DNA of 6,708 bases from an uncultured Burkholderiales bacterium. Lineage in GTDB: Bacteria > Pseudomonadota > Gammaproteobacteria > Burkholderiales > Burkholderiaceae_C. Below the pieces are notes generated by a model. It ran no database searches, had not been told where the DNA came from, and saw nothing but the letters and a program-made list of their open reading frames with translations. Shown here piece after piece: positions 5,099 to 6,708 of the stretch (positions are counted from its first letter, which is position 1; every line of letters begins with the position of its first letter). The position numbers and the translations under genes were made by a program. The DNA lies in the NCBI GenBank assembly GCA_903925445.1, contig CAIYFE010000109.1, positions 1 to 6,708 on the forward strand, in the 5' to 3' direction.

Positions 5099-6708
5099 GT
5101 GCAACCCAAGCTCCAACCCTCTCGCGCCATTCGCGAACTGCCCGACGAACTGATCAGCCAAATTGCGGCCGGTGAAGTCATTGAGCGCCCCGCTTCGGTG
5201 GTGCGCGAGTTGGTCGACAACGCTTTGGACGCGGGTGCCACGCAAATCACGGTGCGTTTGCTTGCCGGTGGTGTGCGACTCATCAGCGTAGAAGACAACG
5301 GCGCAGGCATTGCACCCAACGAATTGCCCATTGCCTTAAAACGTCACGCCACCAGCAAGATCAACAGTTTGGCCGAACTCGAATCGGTGGGCACGATGGG
5401 TTTTCGTGGAGAAGCTTTGGCGGCGATTCAATCGGTGTCCGAACTTTCTTTGCTCTCGCGCACAGCTTCGCACGACAGCGCCACTTTGCTCAACGCCCGC
5501 AGCGGTGAATTGCAAGCGGCCGCGCGTGCGCAAGGCACAACGGTAGAAGTCAAAGAACTGTTTTACAGCACGCCTGCACGTCGCAAATTTTTAAAAACCG
5601 ATGCCACCGAATTGGCTCACTGCATCGAGGCCGTGCGACGCCATGCCCTCACCCGCCCTTGGGTGGGTTTTGCCATTTGGCATGAAGGCAAGTTGGTGGA
5701 GCAATGGCGCGCGCAAAACCCAAACGATGATTTGTCCATCCAAATCGACCGACGGCTGGCCGATGTTTTGGGTGAAGATTTTTTACGCGACTCGGTGGCG
5801 GTCGATTACACCAGCGGCAATTTCCGCGTGCATGGCCGCGCCGGTTTGCCCGATGTAGCGCGCTCGCGCGCAGATCAGCAATTCGCTTACGTCAATGGCC
5901 GCTTTGTGCGCGACAAAGTCATTTCGCACGCCGCCCGCGCAGCTTACGAAGATGTGCTGCATGGTCACCGCCAACCGGTGTATGCCTTGTTCATCGAAGT
6001 CGATCCAGCGCGGGTCGATGTCAATGTGCATCCCACCAAAATCGAAGTGCGTTTTCGGGATGGCCGAGAGGTGCATCAAGCGGTGTTGCACGGCATCGAA
6101 AACGCTTTGGCAGCACCACGCGCAGGGCAAGCCGCATCCAATGCGTTCGACCCAACGCCTGGCGATGCGATGCAAGCCACCCGCACAAACGATGGGTCGC
6201 AGCAACATTGGCCACAACGCCATTGGCAACAAGCCCCCATGCCTTTGGCTGACAACGCATCCGCGCAATTGGCGCAACTTTGGCAACCCACCACACCCAA
6301 GGCTTGGGCAGCACAAGAAGATTCGGCCTCTGCGCAGAAAATTTTTGACACACCTACGCACGATGCAACTTCGCAAGATTGGCCTTTGGGCAAAGCCATT
6401 GCGCAATTGCAAGGTGTTTACATCTTGGCTGAAAACCAACACGGCTTGGTGGTGGTGGACATGCACGCAGCGCATGAGCGCATCGTCTACGAACAACTCA
6501 AACAACAAATGGATGCGCAAACGCTGCACAGCCAGCCCTTGCTGATTCCCGCCAGCTTCAACGCCACCGCGCACGAAATTGCCACCGCAGAAAGTTGCAG
6601 CGAAGCGCTGCACTCGTTGGGGCTTGAAATTTCTACTTTATCCGCGCACAGCTTGGCCGTTCGTGCAGTGCCCAGCCATTTGGCACGTGGCGATGTGGTG
6701 GCCTTGGC
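5099..6708 (+). CDS. mutL: DNA mismatch repair protein MutL, endonuclease type (3' end off window)
   Basis: MutL couples mismatch recognition by MutS to strand incision and removal. The frame is open from GTG 5099 to the right edge (536 full codons); a TAA at 5087 closes it upstream and GTG is the only normal start. The N-terminal GHKL ATPase has QIAAGEVIERPASVVREL (21-38), likely catalytic E37 and Mg-binding N41, VEDNGAG (64-70), GFRGEAL (101-107), STPARRKFLK (157-166), YVNGRFVRD (264-272) and DVNVHPTKIEVRF (307-319). A Gln/Trp/Pro/Ala-rich linker spans about 340-428. The C-terminal domain has DMHAAHERIVYE (454-465), which fits the metal-binding nuclease pattern D[QM]HA(X)2E(X)4E that E. coli MutL lacks, and QPLLIP (479-484), the sliding-clamp contact. 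Roughly 80-110 residues, including the final CPHGRP-type nuclease motif, lie beyond the window. No ribosome site precedes the GTG. Confidence 0.97.
   Translation, partial: MQPKLQPSRAIRELPDELISQIAAGEVIERPASVVRELVDNALDAGATQITVRLLAGGVRLISVEDNGAGIAPNELPIALKRHATSKINSLAELESVGTMGFRGEALAAIQSVSELSLLSRTASHDSATLLNARSGELQAAARAQGTTVEVKELFYSTPARRKFLKTDATELAHCIEAVRRHALTRPWVGFAIWHEGKLVEQWRAQNPNDDLSIQIDRRLADVLGEDFLRDSVAVDYTSGNFRVHGRAGLPDVARSRADQQFAYVNGRFVRDKVISHAARAAYEDVLHGHRQPVYALFIEVDPARVDVNVHPTKIEVRFRDGREVHQAVLHGIENALAAPRAGQAASNAFDPTPGDAMQATRTNDGSQQHWPQRHWQQAPMPLADNASAQLAQLWQPTTPKAWAAQEDSASAQKIFDTPTHDATSQDWPLGKAIAQLQGVYILAENQHGLVVVDMHAAHERIVYEQLKQQMDAQTLHSQPLLIPASFNATAHEIATAESCSEALHSLGLEISTLSAHSLAVRAVPSHLARGDVVAL

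Noticed and set aside
5895..6545. 216-codon plus-strand open frame overlapping mutL in another frame
   Set aside because: Out of frame with MutL, Lys/Arg/Cys-rich and low-complexity translation, no motif; a shadow of the GC-skewed coding frame.
5783..6613. Long open frame on the minus strand (276 codons) opposite mutL
   Set aside because: It lies wholly opposite the conserved MutL frame, its translation is rich in Cys/Arg/His with no recognisable domain, and MutL motifs run through the region without a break.

Overview
The window is ordinary-looking chromosomal DNA from a Gram-negative bacterium, most likely a betaproteobacterium of the order Burkholderiales. A Comamonadaceae-like freshwater lineage is my inference from protein similarity patterns and moderate GC; no search was run. 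The Gram-negative call rests on a TonB-dependent outer-membrane receptor, an AMIN-domain amidase with a Tat signal, and a MutL of the nuclease-bearing type. Six protein genes fill almost the whole window. No RNA gene, mobile element, CRISPR array or integration scar was seen, and no stretch over 300 bases lacks a gene.

Layout: (1) 1-1341, plus strand, the C-terminal barrel of a TonB-dependent receptor whose start lies off the left edge. (2) 1355-2476, minus strand, queG (epoxyqueuosine reductase), convergent with the receptor across 13 bp. (3) 2460-2936, plus, tsaE, the ATPase of tRNA t6A synthesis, head-to-head with queG; the two 5' ends overlap or nearly touch. (4) 2933-4411, plus, an AmiC-type N-acetylmuramoyl-L-alanine amidase, overlapping tsaE by 4 bp (ATGA). 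(5) 4416-5066, minus, a DedA-family membrane protein, convergent with amiC across 4 bp. (6) 5099-6708, plus, mutL, divergent from dedA across 32 bp and cut by the right edge.

The backbone queG < > tsaE - amiC - mutL is the same neighbourhood as queG < > nnr - tsaE - amiB - mutL in Escherichia coli, with two differences. The nnr gene is absent between queG and tsaE, and a dedA gene on the opposite strand separates the amidase from mutL. tsaE and queG both act on tRNA anticodon-loop modification (t6A37 and Q34). The amidase and DedA are both envelope proteins, and in E. coli loss of DedA-family proteins is known to impair Tat export of amidases.

I found no convincing undescribed system. The items most worth a second look are the dedA/Tat-amidase adjacency, the very compact divergent start regions at 2447-2480 and 5064-5101 (unusual start codons, possible leaderless transcripts), and the endonuclease-type MutL.
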